From NCBI RefSeq assembly GCF_024385505.1, contig NZ_JANFLT010000006.1, forward strand, positions 620,001-684,000: a stretch of DNA of 64,000 nucleotides, given 5' to 3'. Numbering within the stretch: position 1 is the stretch's first letter; each line of letters opens with the position of its first letter. The notes under the pieces are model-generated. The model worked only from the letters and a program-made list of their open reading frames with translations. It searched no databases and was not told the origin of the DNA. This stretch comes from Arthrobacter zhaoxinii. Lineage in GTDB: Bacteria; Actinomycetota; Actinomycetes; Actinomycetales; Micrococcaceae. Both the position numbers and the translations under genes were made by a program. Positions 55,545-64,000 of the stretch are shown here, piece after piece.

Positions 55545-56174
55545 TTACTGGGCGTTCAAGGCCGCCCACGCCATTCTATCGAGCAGCGTACGCAGCCTTG
55601 CCGTTTCACGGGCGCTGATGCGGCCATGGATGGTATGGGACGTGGAATTGATCAGGCCGAAGACCCCCTGCGCCCGGTGGCGCAGCAACGGAAGGTCGGA
55701 AGCGGAATGCAGGGCGGAAAGTGCATCCACCCAGACCTCCACATACTGCCGCTGCAGGGAGCGTACCCGCCGCTCGTCGGTTTCGGGCAGGCTGCCCAGA
55801 TCCCGGTCCTGGACCCGGATCACGTCCGCCTGCCGAAGTGCGAAGTCAACCTGGAATTCGACCAGGCCGCGGAGGGCTTTTTCCGGTGTCGCGGACTCGG
55901 CAACCACGGCCTTTCCGCCCTCCAGCAGGTCCTCGCTGACTCCGATCAACAGGGCGGACAGCACTGCCGGTTTGCCGCTGAAGTGCCGGTAGACCGCCGG
56001 TCCGCTGACCCCCGCTGCCGCGCCCAGCTCCTCAATGGAAACCCCGTTGTAGCCGCGCTCGGCAAACAGGGCCGCAGCGGCGTCGAGCATTACGGCCCTA
56101 CGCGAAGCCTTCGCCTGGCTGCGTCCCGTCATCCGCACCGTTTCCGGAGCTGTTTCGTTTTTTGCTACGTCCAT
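55545..56174 (-). CDS. TetR-family regulator of the leucine/isovalerate operon
   Basis: The 209-residue repressor starts MDVAKNETAPETVR; GGGAGGGTGGGA just upstream selects ATG at 56174 over 56213. The helix-turn-helix is at about residues 38-63 (SIEELGAAAGVSGPAVYRHF). It diverges from the carboxylase operon, with a large palindrome between them. A TetR gene holds the equivalent position in M. tuberculosis. A branched acyl-CoA or CoA is a likely effector (inferred). Confidence 0.88.
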   Translation of the reverse strand: MDVAKNETAPETVRMTGRSQAKASRRAVMLDAAAALFAERGYNGVSIEELGAAAGVSGPAVYRHFSGKPAVLSALLIGVSEDLLEGGKAVVAESATPEKALRGLVEFQVDFALRQADVIRVQDRDLGSLPETDERRVRSLQRQYVEVWVDALSALHSASDLPLLRHRAQGVFGLINSTSHTIHGRISARETARLRTLLDRMAWAALNAQ

Positions 56175-56229
56175 TCCCACCCTCCCGATTGGACTGCGCA
56201 TATATATTCCCATTGTGGTGGACAGGTGA

Positions 56230-56270
56230 GTTAATAACCAATAACCTGACTTGGGTTAGGGGTTATTAAC
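56230..56270. promoter_or_regulatory. Candidate TetR operator
   Basis: GTTAATAACC (56230-56239) and GGTTATTAAC (56261-56270) are perfect 10-base arms, with inner TAACC/GGGTTA partly continuing the symmetry. The 41-base AT-rich site stands out in GC-rich DNA, 56 bases from the TetR start and 48 from the carboxylase gene. Confidence 0.75.
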
Positions 56271-56318
56271 CCAGCTTAGTACGGGGTTATCCCTCGCTGC
56301 TGCTGCAGAAAGACGTCA

Positions 56319-57923
56319 ATGGAGACACTGAAATCCGGGCTGGACACAGCCTCGGCCGCCTTTGCACAAAATACGGCTGCCCAGCAGGCGCTGGCACAGG
56401 AGCTGCGCGGACGGCTCGCGGAGGCCGCCGTGGGCGGACCGCTGCGCTCCCGCGAGCGGCATACCGCCCGCGGAAAGCTGCTGCCCCGGGAACGGGTTGA
56501 CCGGCTCCTGGACGAGGGCAGCCCGTTCCTCGAGGTGGCGCCGCTGGCCGCAGCGGACATGTACGACGGCGAGTGCCCCGGAGCGGGGCTGATCGCCGGC
56601 ATCGGCCTGGTGCAGGGCCGGCAGGTGATGATCCTGTCCAATGACGCCACGGTCAAGGGCGGCACCTACTACCCGATGACCGTCAAAAAGCACCTGCGGG
56701 CACAGGAAATAGCACTGGAAAACCGGCTGCCGTGCATTTACCTGGTGGACTCCGGCGGAGCTTTCCTGCCCCGGCAGGACGAGGTTTTTCCCGACCGGGA
56801 GCATTTCGGCAGGATTTTCTTCAACCAGGCGCAAATGTCCGCGCGGAAAATTCCGCAGATCGCCGCCGTCCTGGGTTCCTGCACCGCCGGCGGCGCCTAT
56901 GTCCCGGCCATGAGCGATGAAACGGTCATAGTGCGCAACCAGGGCACGATCTTCTTGGGCGGTCCGCCGCTGGTGAAGGCCGCCATCGGAGAGATCGTGA
57001 CGGCGGAGGAGCTGGGCGGCGGAGACGTGCATTCGCGCACCAGCGGCGTCACCGACCACCTGGCCGAAAACGATGCCCATGCCCTGGAAATAGTGCGCAG
57101 CATCGTGGAGACCTTTCCGCAGCAGGAACCGGTATGGGACATTGCGGAGTCCAGGCCGCCCGCCGAGGATCCGGCGGAAATCTACGGCGTGGTCCCCACC
57201 GATCTGCAGACGCCCTACGACGTCCGCGAACTCATCGCCCGCCTGGTGGATGCCAGCGAGTTCCATGAGTTCAAGAAGGAGTACGGCGCCACCCTGGTCA
57301 CCGGCTTTGCGCGGCTGCACGGCCACCGGATCGGCATCGTCGCCAACAACGGCGTGCTGTTCAGCGAATCCGCGCTCAAGGGCGCGCACTTCATTGAACT
57401 GTGCGACCAGCGCGGCATCCCGCTGGTCTTCCTGCAGAACATCTCCGGGTTCATGGTGGGCCGGGACTACGAGGCCGGCGGCATTGCGAAGAACGGCGCC
57501 AAGATGGTGACCGCGGTGGCCACCTGCCGGGTACCCAAACTCACCGTCGTGGTGGGCGGGTCCTTCGGTGCCGGCAATTACTCCATGTGCGGCCGGGCGT
57601 ACTCGCCGCGCTTTATGTGGATGTGGCCGGCGGCCCGGATCTCGGTGATGGGCGGCGCCCAGGCATCCTCGGTGCTGGCCACGGTGAAGCGGGACCAGCT
57701 CGAGGGCCGCGGCGAGCAGTGGCCTGCCGAGGACGAGGAAGCCTTTAAGACGCCCATCCGGGAAACCTACGAAACCCAGGGCAGCCCCTACTACTCGACG
57801 GCCCGGCTCTGGGACGACGGCATCATCGACCCCCTCGATACCCGCACCGTCCTGGGCCTGGCCCTGGACGTCTGCGCCAACGCACCCCTGCCGGAGACCT
57901 CCTTCGGCCTGTTCCGGATGTGA
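56319..57923 (+). CDS. accD1: Methylcrotonyl-CoA carboxylase, carboxyltransferase (beta) subunit
   Basis: The 534-residue carboxyltransferase moves CO2 from carboxybiotin to the acyl-CoA. Motifs: [18 protein letters not shown] near residue 55, [20 protein letters not shown] near 145, and a second oxyanion site [16 protein letters not shown] near 410. SGGAFLPRQ and [12 protein letters not shown] favour a methylcrotonyl-CoA over a propionyl-CoA enzyme. It opens the operon after the TetR operator and is followed by the biotin subunit 6 bases on. Confidence 0.93.
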   Translation: METLKSGLDTASAAFAQNTAAQQALAQELRGRLAEAAVGGPLRSRERHTARGKLLPRERVDRLLDEGSPFLEVAPLAAADMYDGECPGAGLIAGIGLVQGRQVMILSNDATVKGGTYYPMTVKKHLRAQEIALENRLPCIYLVDSGGAFLPRQDEVFPDREHFGRIFFNQAQMSARKIPQIAAVLGSCTAGGAYVPAMSDETVIVRNQGTIFLGGPPLVKAAIGEIVTAEELGGGDVHSRTSGVTDHLAENDAHALEIVRSIVETFPQQEPVWDIAESRPPAEDPAEIYGVVPTDLQTPYDVRELIARLVDASEFHEFKKEYGATLVTGFARLHGHRIGIVANNGVLFSESALKGAHFIELCDQRGIPLVFLQNISGFMVGRDYEAGGIAKNGAKMVTAVATCRVPKLTVVVGGSFGAGNYSMCGRAYSPRFMWMWPAARISVMGGAQASSVLATVKRDQLEGRGEQWPAEDEEAFKTPIRETYETQGSPYYSTARLWDDGIIDPLDTRTVLGLALDVCANAPLPETSFGLFRM

Positions 57924-57929
57924 GCGACT

Positions 57930-60092
57930 ATGACCCCGCAGCCCTCTAACGCCGCACCGCTTTTCGACACCGTGCTGGTCGCCAACCGCGGCGAAATCGC
58001 CTGCCGGGTGATCCGCACCCTGCGCACACTCGGGATCCGCTCGGTGGCGGTCTACAGCGACGACGACGCCGGCGCCCGCCACGTGCGTGAAGCCGACCTG
58101 GCAGTCCGGCTGGGCCCAGCGCCCGCCCGGGACAGCTACCTGTCCGTGGACGCCGTGCTCGCGGCCTGCCGCAGCACCGGGGCGCAGGCCGTGCATCCCG
58201 GGTACGGCTTCCTGAGTGAAAACGCCGAGTTTGCCTCGGCCCTCGCGGACGCCGGAATCACCTTCATCGGCCCGCCCGTCCGTTCCCTCGATTTGATGGG
58301 GGACAAGATCCGGGCCAAGAACCATGTCCAGGCACACGGCGTGCCGGTGGTTCCCGGCATCGCGGAGCCTGGCCTGGACGATGCCCGGCTGCTGGCGGCC
58401 GCGGCCGACGTCGGCTATCCGATCCTGATCAAGCCCTCCGCCGGCGGAGGCGGCAAGGGCATGCAGGCCGTAGAGAACCCCGGGGACCTGCCGGCGGCGC
58501 TGCAGACCGCGCGGCGGGTGGCTGCCTCGGCCTTCGGGGACGACACCCTGTTCCTGGAACGGCTGGTCTCCTCACCCCGGCACATCGAGGTGCAGATCCT
58601 CGCGGATACCCACGGGAACGTGGTCCATCTGGGGGAGCGGGAGTGTTCCCTGCAGCGCCGGCACCAGAAGGTCATCGAGGAAGCACCGTCCGTGCTGCTG
58701 GACGCGGCCACCCGGGACCGCATCGGGGAGGCAGCCTGCAACGCCGCCCGGTCCGTGGACTACACCGGTGCCGGAACCGTGGAGTTCCTGGTGTCCGACG
58801 CCGCTCCGGACGAGTTCTTCTTTATGGAAATGAACACGCGCCTGCAGGTGGAACATCCGGTGACCGAAATGGTCACCGGAGTAGACCTGGTGGCGGAACA
58901 GCTCCGCATCGCCGCCGGCCATCCGCTGTCCCTCAAGCAGGAGGACGTCACCCTGACGGGGCACGCAGTGGAAGCCCGGATCTACGCAGAGGACCCGGAG
59001 CGGGACTTCCTGCCGACGTCGGGCTCGGTGCAGTGGCTGCGTGAACCCGACGGCGAGGGCATCCGCGTGGACTCCTCCCTGCTGCCCGGCCTGGCCGTGT
59101 CCTCCAGCTACGACCCGATGCTGGCCAAGGTTATCGCCTGGGGACCGGACCGCGCCGCCGCGCTCGCCCGCCTGGACACGGCGCTCGCCGGTACTGCGGT
59201 GCTGGGCATCGGCACCAATGTGGAATACCTCCGGCTGCTGCTGGCCGATCCCGATGTCCGTGCCGGACGGCTGGACACCACCCTGATCGAGCGGCGGCTG
59301 CCCGGGCTGAAGTTCCGGTCCCCGCAGGCTCCCGAGATCGCGGCCGCCGCCCTGCTCTATCTGCAGGGCCTGGAGGTCCCGGCGTCGGGGTCGCCCTGGC
59401 GGCGGGCGGACGGCTGGCGGATCGGCGGCAGCGGAGCGGAGGCAGGCAGCGGCAACGCCGGCGCGCCCCTGCACCTGGTGTTCGCCGCCCCGGCGTCCGA
59501 CGGCGGCGACGTCGACGTGAGCGTGACGGGAACCGCACGGGACGCAACGGTACGGATCGGCGGGACGGTATACGCTGCCGGACTGACGGCCGGCGCCGAC
59601 GCCCGGACCGGCGGACGCGTCAGCGTTTCCCTGGACGGGGTGCTGCATACCTTCACGGGGGCCGCCGAACCGGGCACCGGCGCGTTCTGGCTGGCCGGAG
59701 GCAGTGCGGGGGAGCTGTTCACGGTGCGCCTGCGCCTGCGGAGCCGCCGCGAGCAGCTGGACCGCCAGCTGGCCGCGGCCGGCCGCGAAGCCGGCGACGT
59801 GGACCCCGCGGTCCGCTCGCCGATGCCCGGCACCGTGGTGGCCGTGGCCGTGGCGGACGGCGACCGGGTACTTGCCGGTACGCCGCTGCTCAGCGTGGAG
59901 GCCATGAAGATGGAACACCAGCTGCGCGCTCCGATGGCCGGCATCGTCTCCCTCAGCCTCCGCCCCGGGGATCTGGTCAAGGCCGACCAGGTCCTTGCCG
60001 TGCTCACACCGGAACCGGTATCCGGTTCCCTCCCTAACCCGCACGATGACCCGCCCGCCCAGAACCAAGGAGAAGACCATGCCCGACTTTGA
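57930..60092 (+). CDS. accA1: Acyl-CoA (methylcrotonyl-CoA) carboxylase, biotin-containing alpha subunit
   Basis: The 720-residue subunit has biotin carboxylase at residues 8-455 ([23 protein letters not shown]-grasp [12 protein letters not shown] near 170, [19 protein letters not shown] near 302), an intermediate domain, and a C-terminal biotinyl domain with Lys660 in EAMKMEHQ. It charges biotin with bicarbonate and ATP for AccD1. Its end overlaps the acyl-CoA dehydrogenase start by 14 bases. Confidence 0.94.
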   Translation: MTPQPSNAAPLFDTVLVANRGEIACRVIRTLRTLGIRSVAVYSDDDAGARHVREADLAVRLGPAPARDSYLSVDAVLAACRSTGAQAVHPGYGFLSENAEFASALADAGITFIGPPVRSLDLMGDKIRAKNHVQAHGVPVVPGIAEPGLDDARLLAAAADVGYPILIKPSAGGGGKGMQAVENPGDLPAALQTARRVAASAFGDDTLFLERLVSSPRHIEVQILADTHGNVVHLGERECSLQRRHQKVIEEAPSVLLDAATRDRIGEAACNAARSVDYTGAGTVEFLVSDAAPDEFFFMEMNTRLQVEHPVTEMVTGVDLVAEQLRIAAGHPLSLKQEDVTLTGHAVEARIYAEDPERDFLPTSGSVQWLREPDGEGIRVDSSLLPGLAVSSSYDPMLAKVIAWGPDRAAALARLDTALAGTAVLGIGTNVEYLRLLLADPDVRAGRLDTTLIERRLPGLKFRSPQAPEIAAAALLYLQGLEVPASGSPWRRADGWRIGGSGAEAGSGNAGAPLHLVFAAPASDGGDVDVSVTGTARDATVRIGGTVYAAGLTAGADARTGGRVSVSLDGVLHTFTGAAEPGTGAFWLAGGSAGELFTVRLRLRSRREQLDRQLAAAGREAGDVDPAVRSPMPGTVVAVAVADGDRVLAGTPLLSVEAMKMEHQLRAPMAGIVSLSLRPGDLVKADQVLAVLTPEPVSGSLPNPHDDPPAQNQGEDHARL

Positions 60093-61242
60093 CCTCAGCG
60101 AGGAATACCAGGACCTCTCGGACACCGTGCGGGACTTCGCCGACGAAGTCATTGCCCCCGTGTCCGCCCAGCACGACGCGGAGCACAGCTTCCCCTACAA
60201 GGTCATCGCCCAGATGGGGGAGATGGGACTGTTCGGCCTGCCCTTCCCGGAGGAGTACGGCGGCATGGGCGGGGACTACTTCGCCCTGGCCCTCGCGCTG
60301 GAGCAGATTGCCCGAGTGGACCAGTCCGTGGCCATTACCCTGGAAGCCGGAGTCTCCCTCGGCGCCATGCCCGTGTACCGCTTCGGCAATGAAGAGCAGA
60401 AGCAGCAGTGGCTGCCCCTGCTGGCCAGCGGCGAGGCGCTCGCAGGGTTCGGCCTGACCGAACGCGAGGCAGGGTCCGACGCCGGCGGCACCAAGACCAC
60501 CGCGCGGCTGGAGGACGGGCAGTGGGTCATCAACGGCAGCAAGGAGTTCATCACCAACTCCGGCACCGACATCACCCGCCTGGTGACGGTCACCGCCGTG
60601 ACGGATACCGTCACGGAGCCGGACGGTTCCGTCCGGAAGCTCATTTCCACCATCCTCGTACCCACCGGAACACCGGGCTTCACGGCGGAAAAACCGTACA
60701 ACAAGGTGGGCTGGAACGCATCGGACACCCATCCGCTGACGCTGACCGACGTCCGGGTGCCCGAGGCGAACCTGCTGGGTGCCCGCGGCCGGGGCTTTGC
60801 GAACTTCCTGCAGATCCTCGACGAGGGGCGCATCGCCATTGCCGCCCTCGCCACCGGTGCCGCCCAGGGGTGCGTGGATGAATCCCTCCGCTACGCGAAG
60901 GAACGCGAGGCCTTCGGTGCGGCCATCGGCACCTATCAGTCGATCTCCTTCAAAATCGCCCGCATGCAGGCCCGGGCCCACACCGCCCGGCTGGCCTACT
61001 ACGACGCGGCGTCCCGGATGCTTGCCGGCCGCCCGTTCAAGACCCAGGCAGCCATCGCCAAGATGGTGGCCGGCGAAGCAGCCATGGACAACGCCCGCGA
61101 CGCCACCCAGATCTTCGGCGGCTACGGCTTCATCAACGACTTCCCCGTCGCCCGCCACTACCGCGATTCCAAGATCCTCGAAATAGGCGAAGGAACTACT
61201 GAGGTGCAGTTGATGCTGATTGCCCGCAGTATGGGCCTGTGA
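60079..61242 (+). CDS. Acyl-CoA dehydrogenase, probable isovaleryl-CoA dehydrogenase (FadE19-like)
   Basis: A 387-residue FAD enzyme with [14 protein letters not shown] near residue 129, [15 protein letters not shown] near 152 and C-terminal [20 protein letters not shown]. The base is expected at Glu371 in EIGEGTTEV. Classical isovaleryl-CoA dehydrogenases carry alanine there and use a glutamate elsewhere, so the active site is of the general type. Context makes isovaleryl-CoA (or a branched relative) the likely substrate. ATG at 60079 has AAGGAG upstream. Confidence 0.88.
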   Translation: MPDFDLSEEYQDLSDTVRDFADEVIAPVSAQHDAEHSFPYKVIAQMGEMGLFGLPFPEEYGGMGGDYFALALALEQIARVDQSVAITLEAGVSLGAMPVYRFGNEEQKQQWLPLLASGEALAGFGLTEREAGSDAGGTKTTARLEDGQWVINGSKEFITNSGTDITRLVTVTAVTDTVTEPDGSVRKLISTILVPTGTPGFTAEKPYNKVGWNASDTHPLTLTDVRVPEANLLGARGRGFANFLQILDEGRIAIAALATGAAQGCVDESLRYAKEREAFGAAIGTYQSISFKIARMQARAHTARLAYYDAASRMLAGRPFKTQAAIAKMVAGEAAMDNARDATQIFGGYGFINDFPVARHYRDSKILEIGEGTTEVQLMLIARSMGL

Positions 61243-61286
61243 CAACCGCCCGTGTCTTTGCCGACCGACTGTGAACGGATAAGCCC

Positions 61287-62072
61287 ATGATCAATAAGGT
61301 GTACCCCGGTGCGGCCGAGGCCGTCGCCGACATTCCCGACGGCGCTTCCCTGGCTGTGGGCGGTTTCGGCCTCTGCGGCATACCGGTGGCGCTGATCGAC
61401 GCGCTGCATGAGCAGGGCACCACGGACCTGGAAACGGTGAGCAACAACTGCGGCGTGGATGACTGGGGCCTCGGCCGCCTCCTGGCGGACCACCGGATCC
61501 GGCGCACCACCAGCTCCTACGTGGGCGAAAACAAGGAATTTGCCCGCCAGTTCCTGTCCGGGGAACTCGAAGTAGTGCTGACCCCGCAGGGCACCCTGGC
61601 CGAGAAGCTGCGTGCCGGGGGCGCCGGCATCCCGGCCTTCTTCACCCCGGCCGGGGTGGGCACGCAGGTGTCCGAGGGCGGCCTGCCGCAGAAGTACGAC
61701 GCCGAGGGCGGCGTGGCGCTGGCCTCCGAAGCCAAGGAGATCCGCAGCTTCTCCGGCGCGGACTATGTGCTGGAGGAATCCCTCACCCCCGACTTCGCCC
61801 TGGTCCATGCGGCAAAAGGGGACCGGCACGGAAACCTGGTCTTCCACGCCACCGCCATGAACTTCAATCCGCTCTGCGCCATGGCCGGGCGGATCACCAT
61901 TGCCGAGGTCGAGGAACTGGTGGAACCCGGTGAACTGGACCCCGAACACATCCACGTTCCGGGGATCTTTGTCCAGCGGGTGGTGCTGGCCTCCGACGGG
62001 GAGAAGCGGATTGAAAAGCGGACCGTCACGGCCGCCGAAAGCAGAAGCACCAACGGAAGCAAGGAGTCCTGA
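61287..62072 (+). CDS. scoA: 3-oxoacid CoA-transferase, subunit A
   Basis: The 261-residue subunit begins [19 protein letters not shown] and has the CoA-binding [17 protein letters not shown] near residue 22 and [20 protein letters not shown] near 102. With subunit B it moves CoA between succinyl-CoA and acetoacetate, the end product of leucine breakdown. It lies 44 bases after the dehydrogenase gene and directly before subunit B. Confidence 0.94.
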   Translation: MINKVYPGAAEAVADIPDGASLAVGGFGLCGIPVALIDALHEQGTTDLETVSNNCGVDDWGLGRLLADHRIRRTTSSYVGENKEFARQFLSGELEVVLTPQGTLAEKLRAGGAGIPAFFTPAGVGTQVSEGGLPQKYDAEGGVALASEAKEIRSFSGADYVLEESLTPDFALVHAAKGDRHGNLVFHATAMNFNPLCAMAGRITIAEVEELVEPGELDPEHIHVPGIFVQRVVLASDGEKRIEKRTVTAAESRSTNGSKES

Positions 62073-62073
62073 G

Positions 62074-62715
62074 ATGGCACTGTCCCGCCAGGAACTGGCC
62101 GCCCGGGTAGCCCGCGAGCTGCAGGACGGCCAATACGTGAACCTCGGCATCGGCATGCCCACGCTGATCCCCAACTACATCCCCGAGGGCGTGGAAGTGG
62201 TGCTCCATTCCGAGAACGGAATCCTCGGCGTCGGGCCGTACCCCACCGAAGACCAGCTGGACCCGGACCTGATCAACGCCGGGAAGGAAACCGTCACCGT
62301 GAACAGCGGTGCGTCCTTCTTTGATTCCGGTGCCTCCTTCGGGATGGTGCGCGGCGGGCATGTGGACGTGGCGGTGCTGGGCGCCATGGAAGTGGCGGCC
62401 AACGGCGACCTGGCCAACTGGATGGTGCCCGGGAAGATGGTCAAGGGCATGGGCGGGGCCATGGACCTGGTGTTCGGAGCCAAGCGCGTGATTGTCATGA
62501 TGGAGCATCTGGACCGGGCGGGACGGCCCAAGATCGTGCGGGAATGTTCCCTGCCGCTGACCGGAAAGGGCTGCGTGGACCTGATCGTCACCGATCTGGC
62601 CGTGATCGAGGTCGGGCCGGAGGGGCTGGTCCTGCGCGAGACCGCCCCCGGCGTCAGCGTCGAGGACGTACTTGCCGGCACCGATGCCCCGCTGGAGGTT
62701 TCCCTTGACGTATGA
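62074..62715 (+). CDS. scoB: 3-oxoacid CoA-transferase, subunit B
   Basis: The 213-residue subunit carries the catalytic glutamate (Glu47) in [12 protein letters not shown], which forms the enzyme-CoA thioester, and [20 protein letters not shown] before it. ATG at 62074 begins [19 protein letters not shown]; the open frame upstream is inside scoA. It overlaps the MaoC gene by 11 bases. Confidence 0.94.
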   Translation: MALSRQELAARVARELQDGQYVNLGIGMPTLIPNYIPEGVEVVLHSENGILGVGPYPTEDQLDPDLINAGKETVTVNSGASFFDSGASFGMVRGGHVDVAVLGAMEVAANGDLANWMVPGKMVKGMGGAMDLVFGAKRVIVMMEHLDRAGRPKIVRECSLPLTGKGCVDLIVTDLAVIEVGPEGLVLRETAPGVSVEDVLAGTDAPLEVSLDV

Positions 62716-63253
62716 GGAGCCCGGCGCGGGAACGGACGAGCCGGCGATGGCTCCCCGGATCATTGAGCAGCGCGGCCTCTGGTACGAGGAGTTCCAGCCC
62801 GGGGTCGTTTACCGGCACCGGCCGGGCCGTACGGTGACCGAGGCGGACAACGTCCTGTTCACCACCCTGACCATGAACACCCAGGGCCTGCACCTGGATG
62901 CCGCCTACAGCGCAGCCTCTGAGTTCGGGCAGCGGCTGGTGAACTCCATGTTCACCCTGGCCACCATGGTCGGCCAGTCGGTGGCGCAGCTGACGCAGGG
63001 CACCCTGGTGGCGCAGCTGGGGCTGGGGGAAATCAGCTTTCCGCATCCCCTCTTCCACGGCGACACCCTCTATACCGAGACTGAAGTGGTGGATATGAGG
63101 CTCTCCTCCTCCCGGCCCGGGCAGGGAATCGTCACGCTGGCCCATACCGGCAGGAACCAGCGCGGCGACGTCGTGGCCAGGTGCAGCCGGACGGCCCTGA
63201 TGTGGACTGCCGAGGGATACGCCGCGCAGGAGGCAGGCACCGGGACACGGTAG
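62705..63253 (+). CDS. MaoC-family hydratase (methylglutaconyl-/itaconyl-CoA hydratase candidate)
   Basis: The 182-residue protein has a hot-dog-fold MaoC domain: [40 protein letters not shown] with an Asp-x4-His-like catalytic pair, then [19 protein letters not shown] at 62705 has GGAGG 6 bases upstream; ATG at 62747 is possible. In M. tuberculosis the homologous neighbour (Rv2499c) hydrates methylglutaconyl-CoA/itaconyl-CoA. The same job here is inferred from synteny with the following CitE-like gene. Confidence 0.87.
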   Translation: MTYEEPGAGTDEPAMAPRIIEQRGLWYEEFQPGVVYRHRPGRTVTEADNVLFTTLTMNTQGLHLDAAYSAASEFGQRLVNSMFTLATMVGQSVAQLTQGTLVAQLGLGEISFPHPLFHGDTLYTETEVVDMRLSSSRPGQGIVTLAHTGRNQRGDVVARCSRTALMWTAEGYAAQEAGTGTR

Positions 63254-63296
63254 GTTGGATCGGCAAGCAACGCCGAAGATACCGAGGAGTACAGCC

Positions 63297-64000
63297 ATGA
63301 CCACCTTCCCCATGGGACCAGCACTGCTTTTCTGCCCGGGGGACCGGCCGGAGCGCTTCGGCAAGGCGGAGCGGGCGGATGCCGTCATCCTCGATCTGGA
63401 GGATGCCGTCGCTCCCCGGGACAAGGAAGCGGCCCGGAAGAACCTCATCGCCGCGGAACTGGATCCCGAACGCACCATCGTCCGGGTCAACCCGCTCGGG
63501 ACCGAGGACTTTGAGCTCGACCTGGCAGCCCTGGCACAGACCCCGTACCGCACGGTGATGCTGGCCAAGACAGAGGACGGACCCGCCGTCGCCCGGGCGC
63601 TCGCCGGCTTCACCGTCGTCGCGCTGCTGGAAACCGCGTTGGGCGTGGTGCGGGCTGCCGAGATTGCCTCCACGGAGAACGTGGCGGCCCTGATGTGGGG
63701 CGCCGAGGACCTGCTGGCCTCGCTCGGCGGAGAATCCAGCCGCCACCAGGACGGGACCTACCGCAGCGTTGCCGTACAGGCGCGGTCCACGGTCCTGCTG
63801 GCCGCGGGCGCCTTCGGCAAGGGAGCCATCGACTCGATCTACGGCAACATCCCGGATACCGAGGGACTCGAGGTCGAAGCGCGCGACGCCGTCGCGTCCG
63901 GTTTCGCGGCCAAGGCCTGCATCCATCCCGGCCAGGTCGCTGCCGTGCGCGCTGCCTATGCACCGGACCCGGCCGATGTCACGTACGCCGAGCAGGTGTT
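63297..64000 (+). CDS. citE: CitE-like beta-hydroxyacyl-CoA lyase, 3' end cut by the window
   Basis: From ATG 63297 (GAGGAG upstream) the frame stays open for 234 codons to the edge. It opens MTTFPMGPALLFCPGDRPER and has VILDLEDAV (metal ligand region) near residue 33, IVRVNPLGTEDFELDL near 61, a LLETALGV strand near 107 and ACIHPGQV near 218. This is the HpcH/HpaI aldolase, citrate-lyase-beta family. The M. tuberculosis relative (Rv2498c) cleaves HMG-CoA and citramalyl-CoA; that role is inferred here. Confidence 0.9.
   Translation, partial: MTTFPMGPALLFCPGDRPERFGKAERADAVILDLEDAVAPRDKEAARKNLIAAELDPERTIVRVNPLGTEDFELDLAALAQTPYRTVMLAKTEDGPAVARALAGFTVVALLETALGVVRAAEIASTENVAALMWGAEDLLASLGGESSRHQDGTYRSVAVQARSTVLLAAGAFGKGAIDSIYGNIPDTEGLEVEARDAVASGFAAKACIHPGQVAAVRAAYAPDPADVTYAEQV

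Overview
The window is high-GC chromosomal DNA from an actinobacterium, most likely an Arthrobacter-like member of the Micrococcaceae. This rests on dense GC-rich codon use, frequent GTG starts, a SAM-IV leader before metY, an Ala-rich C-terminal tail on ribosomal protein S2, a holin-X family protein, a DivIVA-repeat protein and a leucine-degradation cluster laid out much like the mycobacterial one. No phage, plasmid, insertion sequence or CRISPR array is seen. It is mostly core chromosome with several small repeat-rich patches.

Regions. 1-5.9 kb: end of an IclR-type regulator, then a histidine-utilisation operon (hutU, an M20 amidohydrolase, hutF, hutI). 6-9 kb: CPBP membrane protease and a GH2 glycosidase. 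8.9-10.3 kb: a frameshifted AbiEi-like gene flanked by a repeat family that has expanded into a minisatellite. 10.3-18.4 kb: SAM-IV riboswitch with metY-metX, plus small enzymes (two VOC proteins, SRPBCC, SGNH and alpha/beta hydrolases, an S4 protein) and a YdcZ-type exporter. 18.6-24.1 kb: glyS, GNAT, TetR, dihydrouridine synthase and dGTPase. 24.3-27.3 kb: a 1023-residue LPXTG-anchored thioester adhesin. 27.4-30.3 kb: dnaG and two identical tRNA-Asn genes around a NUDIX gene. 30.7-36 kb: sugar porter, holin-X/DUF3618 fusion, CDP-alcohol phosphotransferase, DMT-type transporter with a GT4 glycosyltransferase, and a CAT-anticodon tRNA. 36.3-44 kb: acyl-CoA dehydrogenase, secreted M23 protein and the conserved rpsB-tsf-pyrH-frr-cdsA block with a DivIVA-repeat gene. 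44-50.1 kb: two sodium:solute symporter systems around a LytS/LytTR two-component pair. 50.2-64 kb: Lrp regulator, branched-chain ketoacid dehydrogenase (E1 alpha, E1 beta, E2), then a TetR-controlled operon with methylcrotonyl-CoA carboxylase, acyl-CoA dehydrogenase, CoA transferase, MaoC hydratase and a CitE-like lyase that runs off the end.

How the genes work together. The right end encodes nearly every step from leucine's keto acid to acetyl-CoA and acetoacetate; by analogy with the M. tuberculosis bkd/accD1/citE region it may also degrade itaconate. The 44-50 kb block looks like a small-carboxylate uptake system. Its regulatory region carries a direct repeat with the exact spacing used by BtsR-type LytTR regulators and a near-perfect CRP-type palindrome. 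A perfect CRP-type palindrome also lies before the ketoacid dehydrogenase genes, so carboxylate uptake and branched-chain amino-acid catabolism are probably under common cAMP-type control.
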